From: Congeria kusceri
Lineage: Eukaryota > Mollusca > Bivalvia > Myida > Dreissenidae
DNA length: 64,000 nucleotides
Reading direction: 5' to 3'
Assembly (NCBI GenBank): GCA_027627225.1
Contig: CM051034.1
Coordinates: forward strand, 16,476,980 to 16,540,979
The notes under the pieces were generated by a model. The model made no database searches. It was not told the DNA's origin and saw only the letters and a list, made by a program, of their open reading frames with translations. Position 1 is the first letter of the stretch. Each line of letters begins with the position of its first letter. Shown piece after piece: positions 60,747 to 64,000 of the stretch. The translations under genes and the position numbers were made by a program.

Positions 60747-61125
60747 TATTTATTTATTTATTTATTTATTTATCTATTTATTTATTTGTTTATTTATGTA
60801 TTTACTTATTTATTTGTTTATTTATTTGTTTGTTCATTTATTTATTTTATTTTGTTATTTTTTTTTTAAGTATTTATTTATTTATTTATTATTTTTATTT
60901 ATTCATTTATTGATTCGCTCATTTTTATTTTATTTATTTGTTTATTTATTTATTTATTTATTTATTTATTTTTTTTTTATTTTTTTTTTATTTTTTTTTA
61001 TTTATTCCTTCATTTATTTATGTATTTATGTATTTATTTGTTATTTGTTTATTTATTTATTCGTTAATTTATTAACTAATTAATTCATTCATTCATTTTA
61101 TTCATTTATTTATTATTTGTCATTA
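60747..61125. repeat. Long (TTTA)n microsatellite
   Basis: Nearly 380 bp of TTTA/ATTT repeats with T-run and TTTG interruptions. The 95-codon frame inside it (Leu/Phe/Ile/Tyr only) is an artefact of the repeat. Confidence 0.9.
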
Positions 61126-62430
61126 ATGTGTCATTATCATCACCCCGTTTTCATGAAACAACTAAATAACTGTAACAATGAACATGAACACTTGTTTCAA
61201 ACTGACAACATGTCATTGAAATTTCACCATAAATAAATTTAAAAAAAAAGGTATTCGAACGTGTTGTTTTCCTAAGCAAAACAGGACCAACAACACCTTG
61301 TTAGGCTAAAATAAATGTATTTATTGCTTTTCAGGCACATTTTCCCAAAAATCAGGAGGGAGGGCGATTTTTTTTATTGAAGTGTTTTTTTTTCCTCCTA
61401 CTCTTTTCTATTGGCACTATGTTAAGGCTTATTAAAACAAGTAAATAAGTACAGATTAGAGACGATTATAAGTTTTAATAAAAACAAAAGCATCTCTTTT
61501 TATAAAATTCTAAATATAGATCTATTAATCACAAACGGTCATTTATGCGAGCTGACGTAAAGAACAATCAATTTGAATGTTCATAATTAACACAAGTGTC
61601 TTCAAATTGATAAACCATCAGCATTAAAGCACTTCTATTTATAGAATTTAACTTTTCGTAATTCATATTTTTATAACTTTCAAAAATAGGAATTATTTTT
61701 GCAATAAATCACCATAATTTTTGTAAAAGGAATATCAACATTTGTCAATGCAGCTGGTATTATCGTTTGTTTCCATAGGACTTATATTAACACAGATTTT
61801 CTTCCCCAAAAAATTATGGAATGATATTAAGCAACCAAACGCATCTACGAAGCAAAACTTTAAATCAACAAATATACTATATTTATAAGGGTTCCCAATC
61901 GAATATGACCTATTTTTAAAATTAACACAGTATTTCACAATGTATGTATATCCGATTTATACAATTAAATCAGACAGGAAGAAAGTTACTGGAAATACCG
62001 AAATCTCCACCGGGTTACTCTTCTTCCGGTGTGTTAAAATGCGGGTTCGTTTAATTTTAGGCCGCTGTCCATGGGATCTAATTCAATACATCGTAACTTT
62101 ACGAATAGTTCTTAGGAACGTTTATGGTGTTTATTCGTCCGAAATATGTTTCTTATGTACGAAAGGCATTGTTTAAAACCACTTGGTATGGACGGAATAT
62201 GCTATAATGTACATGCTTGTTTACTCCAGAGTCATCACCAGTTATCGCATACAGAAAATAAATGATAGTCAGTTACCAAAATGTTAATAATTCACAGATT
62301 TCAATGCGTAGTTTTTGTATTTTGTTCGGTTACATACGTTCTGCCAAGTTTTATTTATATATATATATATATATTTCTTGACTGATGATCCTTTAAAACC
62401 CGGACGCATCGTCAAAAAATAGTTGATAAA
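61126..62430. other. Non-coding stretch with a (TA)n tract
   Basis: A (TA)n run at 62357-62374. The frame at 61940-62176 has no family features. Confidence 0.35.
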
Positions 62431-62500
62431 AAATTCGTGGCGGGCCATTAAAAACGTTGCGGCGCTGCCTGAGAAACAAATCATTAATTTGTATTAGCCT
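62431..62500 (+). repeat. Short dispersed repeat, copy 2 (pairs with 41301-41372)
   Basis: Reads 'aaattcgtggcgggccatta' ... 'tgcctgagaaacaaatcatt', nearly identical to 41301-41372. Confidence 0.75.
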
Positions 62501-63474
62501 TAGTTATGTTTCTACACTACAACAACGTTGTTGTCGAATTTTAAGAAATATCTTAGAATCGAATAGTCTTGAACAAATCTGATTATTTACTGTTTAAACT
62601 GCTGCCGTATCAATATATATGTATAAGAATTTAAATGCTTGACTTTAATGCATACGTAATAAAAACATATTTCAATTGTATTCAATATTATGATATCGTT
62701 TGGTCAATGTAATTTAAAAGGTCAAGAACAGCAGATTCATTGCCCTTCTAAAATCAGCTTTCGAGCACTTATAGGACATCTTAGGTCCACACATGACAGC
62801 ATTAGTTTCATATAATAAGTGCGATAATGTCCCATTATTCCGATTCCTATTTTATGAAACATACTACATCTTATTTACTTGCCCGAATGCTAATACATAT
62901 TAGAGATTCACATCAGTTTTTGTTTCTATTCTTCAGTATGCCGTAGAGCAATTTGTAGGTGCTTATGCTTAAGCTTATTTGTTAATTTTTTCTATATCTA
63001 AATTGCCTTTATGTGTCAGTTTGCATTGTTAATGTGTGTTTTAACAATAATACTTCGGCCGTTATCAGACTATTTGTCATTAAATAATTATCATATTTCG
63101 CTGGCGTCATACAATAGAAATAAACTTCAATTTGGAGGCTGTAAAACTTGCATGGCAATCAACGAACCATATTATTGCTAAATCAAATAACGTACAGACA
63201 TGGCATTATAGGTCTAGTGGAGCAAATAATGTAATCTGTACATTAATCGTATTTAAATAACGTCGATCAACGTGTTCTTTTTTGTATAGTAATATCTTGC
63301 TATTTCACTACAACATTCACGTGACACTAGTATAACACATTTTTGATCAATATATTACACTTGTATTTCCCAATGGTTTCACTAAATTCACATATCCTTT
63401 TCTCAAATTACTTTTTTTCATCTGTATTATATTTTATGTAACCTGCTCAGATAACCGCTTCAGACATCGTTGCA
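62501..63474. other. Non-coding stretch, nothing recognised
   Basis: AT-rich DNA. No exon, RNA or element supported. Confidence 0.35.
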
Positions 63475-64000
63475 AACAAGAGCTGTCAGAGGACAGCGCG
63501 CTCGACTATTTGAAGTATTTCAGTTGGTACATATTTTGGATAGTGGGAGGGGCATGAATTTGTTAAAATACAAAACGTTTAAGTGAAGCCTTATATAGTT
63601 GATACATTTTTGGAACAAAAGCTTTAACCACAAAATCTATGTAAAAAGTGTGCATAACTCTGTCCAAAATACAAAACAGAGTTATGGATAATGTTGCCCC
63701 TGATAATTGAATTGATGACAAAAATTAGTTCCAAGTTTCAGGTAAATAAATTATGAAGTTTTGAAGTTACAAAACTTTTGAATATAAACTTTGACCAGAA
63801 AATCTATGTGAAAACGGGGCATAACTCTGTCATAATACAAAACAGAGCTATGTGTAATGTTGCCCCTGACACTAGCGTTGATGACAAAGGTTAGTTCAAA
63901 GTTTCAGGTAAATAACTTATGTAGTTTTGAAGTAACCAAACTTTTGAATATAAACTTTAAACATAAACTCTAAGTGAAAATGGGGCATAACTCTGTCAAA
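63475..64000 (+). repeat. Tandem array, about 167-bp unit, running off the window
   Basis: Opens with 'acaagagctgtcagaggaca' and 'gcgctcgactatttgaag', then repeats 'gcataactctgtc' near 63650, 63820 and 63984 with 'taatgttgcccctga' and 'agtttcaggtaaata' between. At least three units; the right end lies outside the window. The leader resembles, inverted, the end of the array at 13370-13985. Confidence 0.8.

Noticed and set aside
60796..61083. 95-codon hydrophobic ORF
   Set aside because: Pure (TTTA)n microsatellite translation.
1..64000. CRISPR array or prokaryotic operon
   Set aside because: The tandem arrays have no unique spacers, and the multi-exon gene and mobile-element content are eukaryotic.

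Overview
The window is AT-rich eukaryotic DNA (roughly one third G+C by eye) with long introns, few coding exons and very many repeats. A multi-exon neuropeptide-receptor-type GPCR, a CR1/L2-like non-LTR retrotransposon fragment, many short foldback elements, and tandem arrays carrying phrases such as 'ggtcaaggtcactgttacta' suggest a mollusc, most likely a bivalve. This is inference; the species cannot be read from the sequence.

The one convincing intact gene is on the minus strand at 4731-10123. Seven exons join in frame to a 339-residue class A GPCR that most resembles the CCAP / neuropeptide S receptor group (vasopressin-receptor superfamily). A second copy on the plus strand at 43419-47882 has the same seven exons and all splice sites, but four independent lesions: a rebuilt, frameshifted TM1 exon, a 2-bp deletion before the TM3 cysteine, a TGA in TM5 and a 4-bp length change in the tail. 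It reads as a pseudogene. The two copies are arms of an inverted, head-to-head duplication whose homology extends outside the coding exons (about 4.68-12.02 kb and 41.48-47.98 kb), with about 29 kb of repeat-rich DNA between them.

Other coding remnants belong to mobile or mobile-like elements: a 5'-truncated, frameshifted reverse transcriptase (31845-33715, minus) and a two-exon, multiply frameshifted gene with a 'HADNCGGQNKN' motif (51420-53254, minus), which I assign tentatively to the DUF7869 transposase-like group.

The rest is non-coding. It holds tandem arrays (565-1150; 13370-13885; 25440-26390; 27727-28120; 37845-38445; 41946-42565; 55075-55789; 63475-64000), an 811-bp tandem duplication (18071-19678), foldback or TIR elements (1446-1543, 1796-2496, 2674-2818, 16659-16863, 20719-21104, 23846-23995, 57052-57184), dispersed repeat pairs and microsatellites. 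Long open frames inside the arrays follow from unit lengths divisible by three and are not convincing genes. I found no rRNA, tRNA, CRISPR array or prokaryotic feature.
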